Below are positions 27,721-36,361 of a DNA stretch of 64,000 nucleotides, piece after piece. Where the stretch lies: NCBI GenBank assembly GCA_050250875.1, contig JBFWNV010000009.1:84268-148267 (forward strand). The letters are read 5' to 3'. Below the pieces are notes generated by a model, which was not told where the DNA came from, searched no databases, and worked only from the letters and a program-made list of their open reading frames with translations. The stretch is from CAWAYR01 sp050250875 (GTDB lineage Bacteria > Acidobacteriota > Vicinamibacteria > Vicinamibacterales > UBA2999). Numbering within the stretch: position 1 is the stretch's first letter; the number at the start of each line of letters is the position of its first letter. A program made the position numbers and the translations under genes.

Positions 27721-28287
27721 GTGCCGGTCGTCGAGCTGCTCCCCAGGGTGCTCTTCGTGCTCGGCCTGGGCTTCCTCGTCGCCAACGTGCGGGCGGCCCG
27801 GGACCTGTGGCGCTGGGCACGCCGGCGGTCGGCGGCCCTGATCGTCTGGACGGCGCCCAGGCCGCCCTTCTACGCCATGAGCCTGTCCATCGGGGCGGCG
27901 ATGGGCCTGCTGCTGCTGTCGGCCCTGTTCGTGCCCCGGCCGTTGCCGGCGGTGTTCGGCGAGCTGATGATGTTCGTCTACTACGGCGGGGCGGTGCCGC
28001 TGAGCTCGCGCATCATGCACGGGCTCTACGCCGACGGGATCTGGGCCGACGCCGGCTTCCTGCCGTACGCCCAGATCGGCGGACTCACCTGGCAGGATCG
28101 CGGCGATGCCTCGACGCTGATCGTGGTGTCGCGGCTCACCACCCTGGCCCGCCGGCTGCCGGTGCCAGGGCAGCGCCTCGGCGAGGTGCGGCGGGTGCTG
28201 CGGCAGAAGATCGCCGAGCACGCCATCGATTTCGAGGGCGGCCCGGGGCTGCACCTCGAGGGCCACGACGCGAGGGAAGACGTGTAA
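27721..28287 (+). CDS. Small membrane protein with three hydrophobic segments, unknown function
   Basis: This protein of about 188 residues begins at GTG (VPVVELLPRVL) after the tdk stop. Three membrane segments are evident: about residues 5-22 (LLPRVLFVLGLGFLVANV), 46-68 (AMSLSIGAAMGLLLLSALFV) and 75-93 (LMMFVYYGGAVPLS). A soluble C-terminal domain begins at GIWADAGFLPYAQIGGLTWQ and contains LIVVSRLTTLARRLPVPGQ. The layout resembles small membrane proteins with a C-terminal PH-like domain, but I cannot name a family. It is followed at once by the repeat element and then by Ku. Confidence 0.6.
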   Translation: MPVVELLPRVLFVLGLGFLVANVRAARDLWRWARRRSAALIVWTAPRPPFYAMSLSIGAAMGLLLLSALFVPRPLPAVFGELMMFVYYGGAVPLSSRIMHGLYADGIWADAGFLPYAQIGGLTWQDRGDASTLIVVSRLTTLARRLPVPGQRLGEVRRVLRQKIAEHAIDFEGGPGLHLEGHDAREDV

Positions 28288-28290
28288 GTG

Positions 28291-28401
28291 CCGGGGCTCG
28301 GGATTCGGGACCCGGTTTCGAGGGAACCACCGTCGATGTCGCCGGCCGTCCGAGGCTGGAGCTGCCCAATGCCGGAACTCCCAGCCCGAGCCCCGAGCCC
28401 C
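28291..28401. repeat. CCCGAGC bookend element, copy A (between membrane protein and Ku)
   Basis: The left arm starts 3 nt after the upstream TAA with CCGGGGCTCGGG and degenerate units GGATTCGGGACCCGG. The right arm at 28385-28401 is CCCGAGCCCCGAGCCCC, complementary to the left arm. A core of about 65 bp contains AGCTGCC (28360-28366), shared with copies B and C. Ku starts 67 nt further on. Confidence 0.8.
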
Positions 28402-28468
28402 ACGTTCCAGCCCGCTTCCGGCCTAATGCCGGCGGGCAACGAGTCCGATATCTCTGGAGCATCCCATC

Positions 28469-29359
28469 ATGGCCGCACGTCCCACGTGGAAGGGTTTTCT
28501 GAAGGTCAGCCTGGTCACGATTCCGGTGCGGGTCTACCCGGCCACCGAGTCGAGCGCCACCATCGCGTTCAACCAGCTGCACGAGGAGTGCCAGACGCGG
28601 ATCCAGCAGAAGAAGTGGTGCCCGTCGTGCGAGCGCGAGGTGACCAGCGCCGAGGTCGTCAAGGGCTACGAATTCGAAAAAGGCAAATGGGTGGTGGTGC
28701 CCGACGAGGACATCGCCAAGGTCAAGACCGAGTCCACCAAGGTCATCAACCTGCTGCAGTTCGCCAGCGACGACGAGATCGACCCGATGTACGTCGACAA
28801 GGCCTATTACCTGGCACCCGAGGGGCCGACCGCGGCTGACGCCTACGCGGTGATGCGCGACGGAATGGTGGGGAAGGCCGGCATCGGCAAGGTCGCCATT
28901 CACGGCCGCGAATACCTGGTGGCGGTGAAACCGCACAAGCAGGGGCTGGTGATGTACACCCTGCACCACGCCGCCGAGATCCGCACCATCGACCAGATCG
29001 ACGAGCTGCGCGAGGTGCGCGGCAAGGTCACGCCGGCCGAGGCCAAGCTCGCCCAGCAGGTGATCGACAGCTACCAGGGGCCGCTCGATCTGGCCAGCTA
29101 CACCGACGAGTACCAAAGCGGGCTGCGCGCGATCATCGACGCCAAGATCGCCGGCGAGGAAGTGGTGGCGCCGAAGGAAGAGGCGGCGCCCAAGGTCATC
29201 GACCTGATGGAAGCCCTGCGCCGCAGCCTCGACCAGGTCAGCGCCGGGCGCAAGCCCACGGCCAAGGTGGCCGAGACGCCAGCCGCGAAGAAGGCCGCCG
29301 CCAAGGGCGCCAAGGTGCTGCCGGCCAAGCCGGCGGCGAAGAAGCGCAAAGCCTCATGA
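28469..29359 (+). CDS. ku: Bacterial Ku, DNA double-strand-break end-binding protein
   Basis: This 296-residue protein forms the homodimeric ring that binds DNA ends for non-homologous end joining. The Ku core (about residues 8-230) is clear: WKGFLKVSLVTIPVRVYPAT, IQQKKWCPSCEREV, KGYEFEKGKWVVVPDEDI, YYLAPEGPTAADAY, KPHKQGLVMYTLHHAAEIR and the LDLASYTDEYQSGLR end. The last 60 residues are Lys/Ala/Pro-rich, the basic tail known to aid DNA binding or ligase contact. No LigD-type ligase lies in the window. A GGAG ribosome site is about 10 nt upstream. Confidence 0.97.
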   Translation: MAARPTWKGFLKVSLVTIPVRVYPATESSATIAFNQLHEECQTRIQQKKWCPSCEREVTSAEVVKGYEFEKGKWVVVPDEDIAKVKTESTKVINLLQFASDDEIDPMYVDKAYYLAPEGPTAADAYAVMRDGMVGKAGIGKVAIHGREYLVAVKPHKQGLVMYTLHHAAEIRTIDQIDELREVRGKVTPAEAKLAQQVIDSYQGPLDLASYTDEYQSGLRAIIDAKIAGEEVVAPKEEAAPKVIDLMEALRRSLDQVSAGRKPTAKVAETPAAKKAAAKGAKVLPAKPAAKKRKAS

Positions 29360-29436
29360 GCGAGCAGCGCAAGATCGTCTGGTCGTAGCGCCGCCCGTCG
29401 CGCGCAGGGGACGCCGCCCCTCGGCCGCCGCGCGGT

Positions 29437-30207
29437 TCAGCGCAGGACGTAGCCGAGCAGGCCGAGGCCGGAGGCGGTCGGGTCGTGCAGCCAGTCGGGC
29501 GGGGTGAGCCACACGAAGGCGAGGATGGCGATCACCCAGATGTCGTAGGGCACGGTGGCCCGCTCGTCGCGCCAGAAGAAGAAGCGCCAGAACACGCCGA
29601 GCGGCCCGCTCGTCGACGGCATCGGCAGCCGGTTCAATTCCAGGTAGGTGTAGTAGATCCGGTTGGCCACGGTGACCACGGCCAGGGTGAGGATCACCCA
29701 CAGCACGCCGGCCATCCGGTCGGTGAACGCGCCGATCATGAAAAGCACGATGCGTTCCGGCCGCTCCATGAAGCCGACCTTGCATTTCTCGATCAGCGAC
29801 TCGGCGCGGGCTCGCGCGTAGCTGGTCATGATCGAGAAGATGAGCGCGGCGGTGGCGACCAGCACGTAGCCCTCGCGGCCGAGCGAGGAGTAGAGCCAGA
29901 TGAGGCCGGTGAACAGCGCCAGATCCGAGAAGCGGTCGAGCGTGGAGTCCCAGAAGGCGCCGAACTGCGACTGTTTGCCGGTGATGTGGGCGACCTTGCC
30001 GTCGATGAAATCGAAGATGTTGGCGCCGATCATGATGACGCCGGCGAGCACGAACCGATCGACCGCCAGCGCCCACGCCGCCCACACGTTGACGAGCACA
30101 CCGACGAGCGTCAGGACGTTGGGGTGGATGCCCAGCGCCACGCTGGCGTTGATGATCAGCCGCAGCGGGAACATGCACGCCGCGCCGATGAAGCCGGTGA
30201 AGGTCAT
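29437..30207 (-). CDS. CDP-alcohol phosphatidyltransferase (phosphatidylglycerol- or inositol-phosphate synthase-like)
   Basis: This 256-residue membrane enzyme joins a CDP-diacylglycerol to a phospho-alcohol. It carries the catalytic pattern DFIDGKVAHITGKQSQFGAF followed by WDSTLDR, with the four Asp in place; the usual Ala-Arg after DG is Ala-His here. The ERPERIVLF stretch near residue 148 resembles the inositol-phosphate synthase branch. Six hydrophobic segments are visible. The C-terminal quarter has an aromatic loop (FWRFFFWRDERATVP). The product alcohol cannot be fixed from sequence. It is divergent from uvrC across 50 bp. Confidence 0.88.
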   Translation of the reverse strand: MTFTGFIGAACMFPLRLIINASVALGIHPNVLTLVGVLVNVWAAWALAVDRFVLAGVIMIGANIFDFIDGKVAHITGKQSQFGAFWDSTLDRFSDLALFTGLIWLYSSLGREGYVLVATAALIFSIMTSYARARAESLIEKCKVGFMERPERIVLFMIGAFTDRMAGVLWVILTLAVVTVANRIYYTYLELNRLPMPSTSGPLGVFWRFFFWRDERATVPYDIWVIAILAFVWLTPPDWLHDPTASGLGLLGYVLR

Positions 30208-30257
30208 TCGCTACAATGATCGGGCGGGAATACGCGGAAATCCGGCTCTAGCGTAGC

Positions 30258-32207
30258 ATGGCCATCCAGGATCTCAAGGAACAGATCGCCCGCCTCCCCG
30301 AGCAGCCCGGCGTGTATCTGTACGGGAACCGCGACGGCCAGACCATCTACGTCGGCAAGGCGCGGGCCCTGCGCGACCGGGTGCGCAGCTACCTCGGCGC
30401 CTACGGCGCCAACCCGAAGACCGACGCCCTGCTCGACGAGGTGACCAGCCTGGAGGTGATCGTCACCGACTCGGTGGTCGAAGCCCTCGCGCTCGAGAAC
30501 AACCTGATCAAGCGGCGGTCGCCCAAGTACAACATCCTGCTGCGCGACGACAAGAACTACCCCTACCTGCGCCTCACGCTGAGCGAGGCGTTTCCGCGGC
30601 TGCTCGTCGCCCGCCAGGTCGCCAGGGACGGTGATCTCTACGCCGGGCCCTTCCTGCCGGCGACGCTGGCCCGTCGGACCATGTCGCTCAGCCACAAGCT
30701 GTTCGGGCTGCGCTCGTGCAGCGAGGTGATCACCGGGCGGCGGCCGCGGCCGTGCCTGGAGTACGACATCAAGCGGTGCCTCGCGCCGTGCGTCGCCGGC
30801 CTGTGCTCGCCGGAGCGCTACGCGCAGGCGGTGCACGACGTCCACTTCCTGCTCGAAGGCCGCAACGACGAACTGGCCGGTGAGCTCGACGCGCGAATGC
30901 GCGCCGCCGCCGCCGCCGAGCGGTTCGAGGAGGCGGCGCAGCACCGCGACGCGATGCGCGTGGTGCAGGCGCTGGGCGCGCGGCAGCAGAAGATGGCGAC
31001 CGCCGAACTGGGGGACCGCGACGTCTTCGGCGTCGCGGTCGGCGAGCGAGGGGCGGTGATCCAGGTCTTCCAGGTGCGGCGCGGCCGGGTGGTGGAACGG
31101 GTGGCGCTGTTCAGTCACGCGCCCGAAGTGGCCGGCGGTGTCGAGACGGTGATCGCCGCGGCGCTGCAGCAGTTCTACGAAGAGCAGGTGCCGCCGCGCG
31201 ACGTCTACGTGCCGGCGACGTTCGACGACGCCGACGTGATGGAGGAGTGGTTGTCGGCGCGCGCCGAGCGCAAGGTGCGGATCGTCGTGCCGCAGCGCGG
31301 CGATCGCCGCCGGCTGGTCGACCTGGCGACCCGCAACGCCGAGCTCGCCTATCGTTCGCGTCACGAACACGGCGGCCTGGCCCAGCAGGCGGCGCTCGAG
31401 CAGCTGCAACAGGCGCTGCACCTGCCGGCCCTGCCGCGGCGGATCGAATGCGTCGACATCTCGACGCTGCAGGGCAGCGAGACCGTCGCGTCGCTGGTCG
31501 TGTGCGAGGACGGCCGGATGGCGAAGGGGGAGTACCGGAAGTACCGGGTCTCGGGGCTCGGGGCGCGGGGCGCGGGAAGTGCAGCTGCCCCGGAGTCCGA
31601 AGCGGTCGATCCTCGCAGTCCCAACCCCGAGCCCCGAGGCCCGAGTCCCGCGCCCCGGCCTTTGGAGCCCCGAGCCCCGAGCCCCGAGCCCCGGTTCTTG
31701 AACGATTTCGCCGCCATGGAGCAGGTCGTCCGCCGCCGCTACGCCGCTGTGGTCGAGGCGGGCGGGCCGTTCCCCGACCTGCTGGTGATCGACGGCGGCA
31801 AGGGCCAGCTGGCGGCCGCCTACACCGCCCTGGAGCGCGTCGGGCTGTCGAACCTGGTGGCGGTGGGGCTGGCCAAGAAGGAGGAACTCGTCTTCACTCG
31901 CGACCACGATCAGCCGATCGCGCTCGACCGGACCGGGCCGGCCCTGCACCTGCTGCAGCAGATCCGCGACGAGGCGCATCGCTTCGCGGTGACGTTCCAT
32001 CGCACGTCGCGCCGCCGGCGCGACTTCAGCTCCGAACTCGACGCCATCCCCGGCGTCGGCGCGCGCCGGCGCAACCAGCTGCTGCGCCGCTTCGGCAGCG
32101 TCGCCGGCGTGCGCCGGGCCACGCGCGAAGACCTGGTGCCGCTGGTCGGGGCGCGCTGCGCCGACGCGGTCCTGGCGCATTTCGCCCGCGCCGCCACCGC
32201 CGTCTGA
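30258..32207 (+). CDS. uvrC: Excinuclease ABC subunit C with an in-frame repeat insertion
   Basis: This 649-residue protein makes both incisions in nucleotide excision repair. The GIY-YIG domain is at the start (GVYLYGNRDGQTIYVGKA), the Cys-rich middle CLEYDIKRCLAPC is near 165, the UvrB-binding segment FEEAAQHRDAM near 225, the RNase-H-like nuclease half has ECVDISTLQGS and GDLLVIDGGKGQL-type motifs, and the HhH pair ends it (IPGVGARRRNQLLRRFG). Residues about 432-481 are a low-complexity insert (SGLGARGAGSAAA, PRAPSPEPRF) encoded by the repeat element. It lies between KGEYRKYRV and NDFAAMEQVVRRRY, where relatives have only a few residues. The protein is therefore about 50 residues longer than usual. 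Confidence 0.95.
   Translation: MAIQDLKEQIARLPEQPGVYLYGNRDGQTIYVGKARALRDRVRSYLGAYGANPKTDALLDEVTSLEVIVTDSVVEALALENNLIKRRSPKYNILLRDDKNYPYLRLTLSEAFPRLLVARQVARDGDLYAGPFLPATLARRTMSLSHKLFGLRSCSEVITGRRPRPCLEYDIKRCLAPCVAGLCSPERYAQAVHDVHFLLEGRNDELAGELDARMRAAAAAERFEEAAQHRDAMRVVQALGARQQKMATAELGDRDVFGVAVGERGAVIQVFQVRRGRVVERVALFSHAPEVAGGVETVIAAALQQFYEEQVPPRDVYVPATFDDADVMEEWLSARAERKVRIVVPQRGDRRRLVDLATRNAELAYRSRHEHGGLAQQAALEQLQQALHLPALPRRIECVDISTLQGSETVASLVVCEDGRMAKGEYRKYRVSGLGARGAGSAAAPESEAVDPRSPNPEPRGPSPAPRPLEPRAPSPEPRFLNDFAAMEQVVRRRYAAVVEAGGPFPDLLVIDGGKGQLAAAYTALERVGLSNLVAVGLAKKEELVFTRDHDQPIALDRTGPALHLLQQIRDEAHRFAVTFHRTSRRRRDFSSELDAIPGVGARRRNQLLRRFGSVAGVRRATREDLVPLVGARCADAVLAHFARAATAV
31545..31694. repeat. 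CCCGAGC bookend element, copy B (inside uvrC)
   Basis: This copy is wholly coding and keeps the uvrC frame. The left arm has five G-tracts spaced by TCTC, CTC, CGC and CGC. The core holds AGCTGCC (31583-31589). The right arm (31625-31694) has repeated CCCCGAG units in two blocks. Both arms fit the four-tract G-quadruplex pattern (right arm on the minus strand). The length is a multiple of three in effect, with no stop codon in the used frame. Confidence 0.85.
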
Positions 32208-32239
32208 CCCCCGGCCGGCGGGCGGCCCGCGCGGCCCTG

Positions 32240-32248
32240 TGGTACTCT
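32240..32248 (+). promoter_or_regulatory. Extended -10 promoter, possibly leaderless, for the site-2 protease gene
   Basis: TGGTACTCT matches TGn-TANNNT. The hexamer ends exactly 8 nt before the TTG start codon at 32257. That spacing would place the transcription start at or next to the start codon, and no ribosome site is visible. Confidence 0.45.
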
Positions 32249-32256
32249 GGTGCGCT

Positions 32257-32877
32257 TTGGCGGACCTGGATCTCCTGCAGATCGGACTCTCGCTCGCCGT
32301 GCTCCTCGGTTCGTTGACGGTGCACGAAGCGGCGCACGCGTGGGCGGCGGATCAGCTCGGCGACCCGACCGCGCGCCTGCTCGGCCGGCTCACCCTGAAC
32401 CCGGTGGCGCACGTCGACCCGATCGGCACGCTGCTGTTCCCGCTGCTCGCGGCGATGACCGGCCTGCCGCTCATCGGCTGGGCCAGGCCGGTGCCGGTGG
32501 ACGGCCGCAACCTGCGGGCGCCGCGCCGCGACTTCGCCCTGGTGGCGGCGGCCGGCCCGGCCAGCAACCTCGTGATGGCGGTCGTCGGCGCGCTCTGGCT
32601 GCAGGCGGCGCCCGAGACGATGACTGGCGGCCCGCTCGGCTACGCTCTGCTGCTCGTGGTGCTCGTCAACGTCCTGCTGGCGGTGTTCAACATGCTGCCG
32701 ATTCCGCCGCTCGACGGTGGCAACGTCCTCATCGGCGTGCTGCCGCCGGCCGCGGCGCACGCCGTCGAGCGGCTGCGGCCGTACGGCATCTTCGTCCTCT
32801 ACGCTCTCATGTTCTCGGGCGTCTTCCGCGCCATCGTCGGCCCGGTGCAGGAGCGCCTGCTCGGTTGGCTGCTGTGA
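32257..32877 (+). CDS. Site-2 protease family (M50) membrane metalloprotease
   Basis: This 206-residue integral membrane zinc protease carries the HExxH site in TVHEAAHAWAADQLGD at about residue 20 and the second metal ligand in NMLPIPPLDGGNVL near 150. Between them are RLTLNPVAHVDPIGTLLFP and the GPASNLVMAVVGALW segment, typical of the small soluble-domain-free rhomboid-like S2P branch. I chose the TTG start because it yields LADLDLLQIG, the usual beginning for this branch; a GTG 18 nt upstream is an alternative. The gene overlaps trpS by 4 nt. Its substrate is unknown. Confidence 0.9.
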   Translation: MADLDLLQIGLSLAVLLGSLTVHEAAHAWAADQLGDPTARLLGRLTLNPVAHVDPIGTLLFPLLAAMTGLPLIGWARPVPVDGRNLRAPRRDFALVAAAGPASNLVMAVVGALWLQAAPETMTGGPLGYALLLVVLVNVLLAVFNMLPIPPLDGGNVLIGVLPPAAAHAVERLRPYGIFVLYALMFSGVFRAIVGPVQERLLGWLL

Positions 32878-33866
32878 TCAGGCAACGCGTGGTGTCGGGC
32901 ATGCGCCCGACCGGCAAACTGCACCTCGGGCATCTCGTCGGCGCCCTCGACAACTGGGTCGCGCTGCAGCGCGACTACGACTGCTTCTACTTCGTCGCCG
33001 ACTGGCACGCCCTGACCAGCCATTTCAGCGACACCTCCGAGCTGACGGCGAACGCCGCCGACAACCTGGCCGACTGGATCGGCGCCGGCATCGACCCCGA
33101 GCGCAGCACGATCTTCGTGCAGTCGATGGTCCCGGAACACGCCGAGCTCTACCTGTTGCTGCAGATGGTCACGCCGGTGCCGTGGCTGGAGCGGGTGCCG
33201 ACCTACAAGGAGATCGCCGAACAGCTCGTCGATCGCGACCTCAGCAGCATCGGCTTTCTCGGCTACCCGCTGCTGCAGACCGCCGACGTCACGATCTACG
33301 ATGCCAACGTCGTGCCGGTGGGGGAAGACCAGGTGCCGCACCTCGAGCTGTCGCGCGAGGTGGTGCGGCGCTTCAACCACATCTTCGCCGAGGTGCTGGT
33401 CGAGCCGCAGGCGATGCTGACGCCGACGCCGCGGCTGCCCGGGCTCGACAACCGCAAGATGAGCAAGAGCTACGGCAACACCATCGACCTGTCGGACGAC
33501 GCCGCGACGGTGGTGAAGAAGGTGCGGCAGATGTACACCGATCCCAAGCGGGTGCGGGCCGACATCCCCGGCACCGTCGAGGGCAACCCGGTGTTCGTCT
33601 ACCACGACGCCTTCAACCGCGATCGCGACGAGGTCGAGGACCTGAAGAGCCGCTACGCCGCCGGCAAGGTCGGTGACGTCGAGGTGAAGACCAAGCTCGC
33701 CGCCGCCATCAACCTGGTGCTCGAGCCGATTCGCGAGCGCCGCGCCGCGGCGCTGGCCCGCCCCGGCTATCTGCGCGAGCTGATGGTCGAGGGCTCGCGC
33801 CGGGCCCGCGTCGTCGCCGTCGAGACGATGGAACGGGTGCGGGCGGCGGTGAAGCTGCGCTACTAG
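32874..33866 (+). CDS. trpS: Tryptophanyl-tRNA synthetase
   Basis: This 330-residue class I synthetase charges tRNA-Trp. It starts at GTG in the overlap with the protease stop (GTGA). The HIGH-like motif is KLHLGHLVGAL near residue 16 and the KMSKS motif is NRKMSKSYGN near 198. ADWHALTSHF, GFLGYPLLQTADV and VGEDQVPHLELSREV mark the active site. The longer open frame upstream is only the shadow of the protease gene. The order protease-trpS-scpA-scpB is a common neighbourhood in several phyla. Confidence 0.97.
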   Translation: MIRQRVVSGMRPTGKLHLGHLVGALDNWVALQRDYDCFYFVADWHALTSHFSDTSELTANAADNLADWIGAGIDPERSTIFVQSMVPEHAELYLLLQMVTPVPWLERVPTYKEIAEQLVDRDLSSIGFLGYPLLQTADVTIYDANVVPVGEDQVPHLELSREVVRRFNHIFAEVLVEPQAMLTPTPRLPGLDNRKMSKSYGNTIDLSDDAATVVKKVRQMYTDPKRVRADIPGTVEGNPVFVYHDAFNRDRDEVEDLKSRYAAGKVGDVEVKTKLAAAINLVLEPIRERRAAALARPGYLRELMVEGSRRARVVAVETMERVRAAVKLRY

Positions 33867-33879
33867 ACGCGCCGGAACC

Positions 33880-34785
33880 ATGAGCGATTCGCCGGATCAG
33901 GGACGCGGGAAGTCGGCCGCCGAGGGCTTCGAGTCGCAGCTCGAGCTGTTTCCGCTGCACCTCGAGACCTTCGACGGGCCGCTCGACCTGCTGCTGCACC
34001 TCATCAAGAAGAACGAGGTGAACGTCTACGACATTCCGATTGCGCTCATCACCGAGCAGTACCTCGACTACCTGAACCTGATGCAGGAGCTCAACCTCGA
34101 CGTCGCCAGCGAGTTCCTGGTCACGGCGGCGACACTCATCCACATCAAGAGCCGGCAGCTGCTGCCGCGGCCCGAATCGGCGGCCGCCGTCGACGACGAG
34201 GAGATCGACCCGCGCGACGCCCTGGTGCGCCGGCTGGTCGAGCATCAGCGGTTCAAGGCCGCCGCCGAGCTGCTCCACGAGCGCGAGACGCTGCGCAACG
34301 CGCAGTGGACGCGGCCCGACGCGCGCATCGCCGCCATCGCCGGCGAGCCGGTCGAGCCCGAGCTGGACGTCGACCTGTTCGGCCTGCTGGCGGCGTTTCG
34401 CCGCGTGCTCGAACGGGCCAAGGACCGGCCGCCGGTGCTGCTGCCGCCGGAGCAGATCTCGATCGAGACCCGCATCGACCAGCTGCTCGAGCGGCTGTCC
34501 GAGAGCGAGGCGTGCGGGTTCGACGATCTGTTCGACGACGTCGCCAGCCGCGGCGATCTCATCGTCACCTTCCTGGCCATCCTCGAGATGATCCGCCTGA
34601 AGCTGGTGCGGGTGTTCCAGCAGGGCGGCGGCGCCATCCGCATCTACAAGCGGGCCCGGCCGAAGGACGCACCGCATCCGATCCACGACCCCGAGGACGA
34701 ATACAAGGCGCACCACCCGCCGGCCGCGGCCCCGGAGGCTGCGCCGGCCGCGACCGGGCCCGCGCCCGAGGACGAACCGTCATGA
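33880..34785 (+). CDS. scpA: Segregation and condensation protein A
   Basis: This 301-residue kleisin bridges the Smc heads. The N-terminal Smc-neck segment is FDGPLDLLLHLIKKNEVNVY with DIPIALITEQYLDYL near residue 45. An acidic linker follows, and the C-terminal winged helix contains FLAILEMIRLKLVRVFQQ. The last 35 residues are Pro/Ala/Glu-rich. Its stop overlaps the scpB start (ATGA). Confidence 0.96.
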   Translation: MSDSPDQGRGKSAAEGFESQLELFPLHLETFDGPLDLLLHLIKKNEVNVYDIPIALITEQYLDYLNLMQELNLDVASEFLVTAATLIHIKSRQLLPRPESAAAVDDEEIDPRDALVRRLVEHQRFKAAAELLHERETLRNAQWTRPDARIAAIAGEPVEPELDVDLFGLLAAFRRVLERAKDRPPVLLPPEQISIETRIDQLLERLSESEACGFDDLFDDVASRGDLIVTFLAILEMIRLKLVRVFQQGGGAIRIYKRARPKDAPHPIHDPEDEYKAHHPPAAAPEAAPAATGPAPEDEPS

Positions 34786-35495
34786 GCGAAGACATGCACG
34801 AGCCGGAGGGCGGGGCGCCGGCCGACCAGGCGGCGTCCGAGGCCGCCGCCGAGCGGCCGCGCCTCGATCAGGGCCAGCTGAAGGCGATCGTCGAGGCGCT
34901 GGTGTTCGCCTCGCCCGAGCCGCTCACGGCCAGGATGCTCTTCAAGTTGCTCGCCGACGAGCCGAAGGACGACGTGCAGGCGGCGCTCGATGCCCTCGCC
35001 GCCGACTACGAGCGGCCCGGCGGGCTGCACCTCGCACAGATCGCCGGCGGCTATCAGATCACGACGCGGCCCGAACTGCACGACTGGGTGCGGCGGCTGT
35101 TCCACGAGCGCAACGCCTCGAAGCTGTCGGTGGCGGCGCTCGAGACGCTGTCGGTGGTGGCCTACCGCCAGCCGGTGACCGCCGCCGAGGCCAACGAGAT
35201 CCGCGGCGTCAACACCTCGGGCGTGCTGTCGACGCTGCTCGAGCGGCATCTCATCAAGATCGTCGGTCGCAAGAACGTCGTCGGCCGGCCGTTCCTCTAC
35301 GGCACGACGAAGGAGTTCCTGATTCGCTTCGGGCTGAAGGACCTCAACGACCTGCCCAAGATCGAGGACATGGCCCAGGCACTGGGATTCGACCCGCCGA
35401 CGGTGCTCACCGAGAGGCCGGTCACCGACGAGATGCTGCCGCTCGAGGAGGGCGACGAGGGGTTCGGCGTCTCGCCGGGGGCCGAGGACCAGTAG
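34782..35495 (+). CDS. scpB: Segregation and condensation protein B
   Basis: This 237-residue protein binds ScpA and helps load Smc. After a 30-residue acidic lead, two winged helices are seen: AIVEALVFASPEPLTARML with LAQIAGGYQITTRPE, and SVAALETLSVVAYRQPVT with NTSGVLSTLLERHLIKIVGR and RPFLYGTTKEFLIRFGL. The end is an acidic tail (LEEGDEGFG). It is translationally coupled to scpA. Confidence 0.96.
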   Translation: MSEDMHEPEGGAPADQAASEAAAERPRLDQGQLKAIVEALVFASPEPLTARMLFKLLADEPKDDVQAALDALAADYERPGGLHLAQIAGGYQITTRPELHDWVRRLFHERNASKLSVAALETLSVVAYRQPVTAAEANEIRGVNTSGVLSTLLERHLIKIVGRKNVVGRPFLYGTTKEFLIRFGLKDLNDLPKIEDMAQALGFDPPTVLTERPVTDEMLPLEEGDEGFGVSPGAEDQ

Positions 35496-35496
35496 G

Positions 35497-36360
35497 TCAG
35501 GCCCGGCGCAGCGCCGCCAGCTCGGCCGCCGTGAGGTCGCGCCACGCGCCGACGGCCAGGCCGCGCAGCGACAGCGGGCCCATCCGGACGCGTTGCAGTG
35601 CGCGCACCGGGTGGCCGATGCGCGCGCACATCTCCCGGACCTGGCGGTTGCGGCCCTCGTACAGCGTCAGGACGAGCTTGGTGGTCTGCTCGCGGCCCTT
35701 TCCGATCGTCGGCCCGCGGCGGACCTCGGCTTCGGACGTGCGGCGGCCGTCGAGGTAGACGCCGCGCCGCAGTTCGTCGATCGCCGCGTCATCGGGAACG
35801 CCGGCGACGATCGCCTCGTAGACCCGCGGCACCTCATGGCGGGGATGGGTGAGCCGGGCCGCCAGCTCGCCGTCGCTGGTCAGCAGCAGCAGGCCCTCGG
35901 TGTCGTAGTCGAGCCGGCCGACCGGATAGACGTAGTCGCGCACGCCGCCGAGCAGGTCGAGCACCGTGCGCCGTCCCTCGGGGTCGCGGCGCGTGGTGAC
36001 GTAGCCGCGCGGCTTGTTCAGCAGGATGTAGCGGGCCCGCTGCGCGGCGCCGATCCGCCGGCCGTCGACCATGATCTCGTCGCGTCCGGGGACGGCCTTG
36101 ACGCCCGGCGTGGTCACGACGGCGCCGTTGACGGTCACGCGGCCCTCGGCGATGAGGATCTCGGCGGTGCGCCGCGACGCCACGCCGGCCATCGACAGGA
36201 GCTTCTGCAGGCGGACGGCGCCGTCCGGTTCGCTGTCGGCCGGCCGCCGTGATGGCGAGGTCGGCGCGAATCCGCCGCGCGCCGGCGTGCGCGTCGGGCG
36301 CGACGGCCGGCGCGTGACGGATACGCGGCGGCGGGATGGAGAGGAGGGGCGGCGTTGCAT
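35497..36360 (-). CDS. Pseudouridine synthase, RluB/RsuA family
   Basis: This 287-residue enzyme isomerises a uridine in rRNA. A 45-residue Arg/Ser/Pro-rich lead is followed by an S4 domain (VRLQKLLSMAGVASRR) near 50-105 and the catalytic domain with YILLNKPRGYVTTRRD, the Asp-bearing GRLDYDTEGLLLLTSDGEL and YEGRNRQVREMCARIGHPV. The ATG is directly preceded by the repeat arm CCCGAGCCCCGC with no ribosome site, so the start is chosen because the frame upstream is pure repeat. It converges with scpB. Confidence 0.93.
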   Translation of the reverse strand: MQRRPSSPSRRRVSVTRRPSRPTRTPARGGFAPTSPSRRPADSEPDGAVRLQKLLSMAGVASRRTAEILIAEGRVTVNGAVVTTPGVKAVPGRDEIMVDGRRIGAAQRARYILLNKPRGYVTTRRDPEGRRTVLDLLGGVRDYVYPVGRLDYDTEGLLLLTSDGELAARLTHPRHEVPRVYEAIVAGVPDDAAIDELRRGVYLDGRRTSEAEVRRGPTIGKGREQTTKLVLTLYEGRNRQVREMCARIGHPVRALQRVRMGPLSLRGLAVGAWRDLTAAELAALRRA

Positions 36361-36361
36361 G

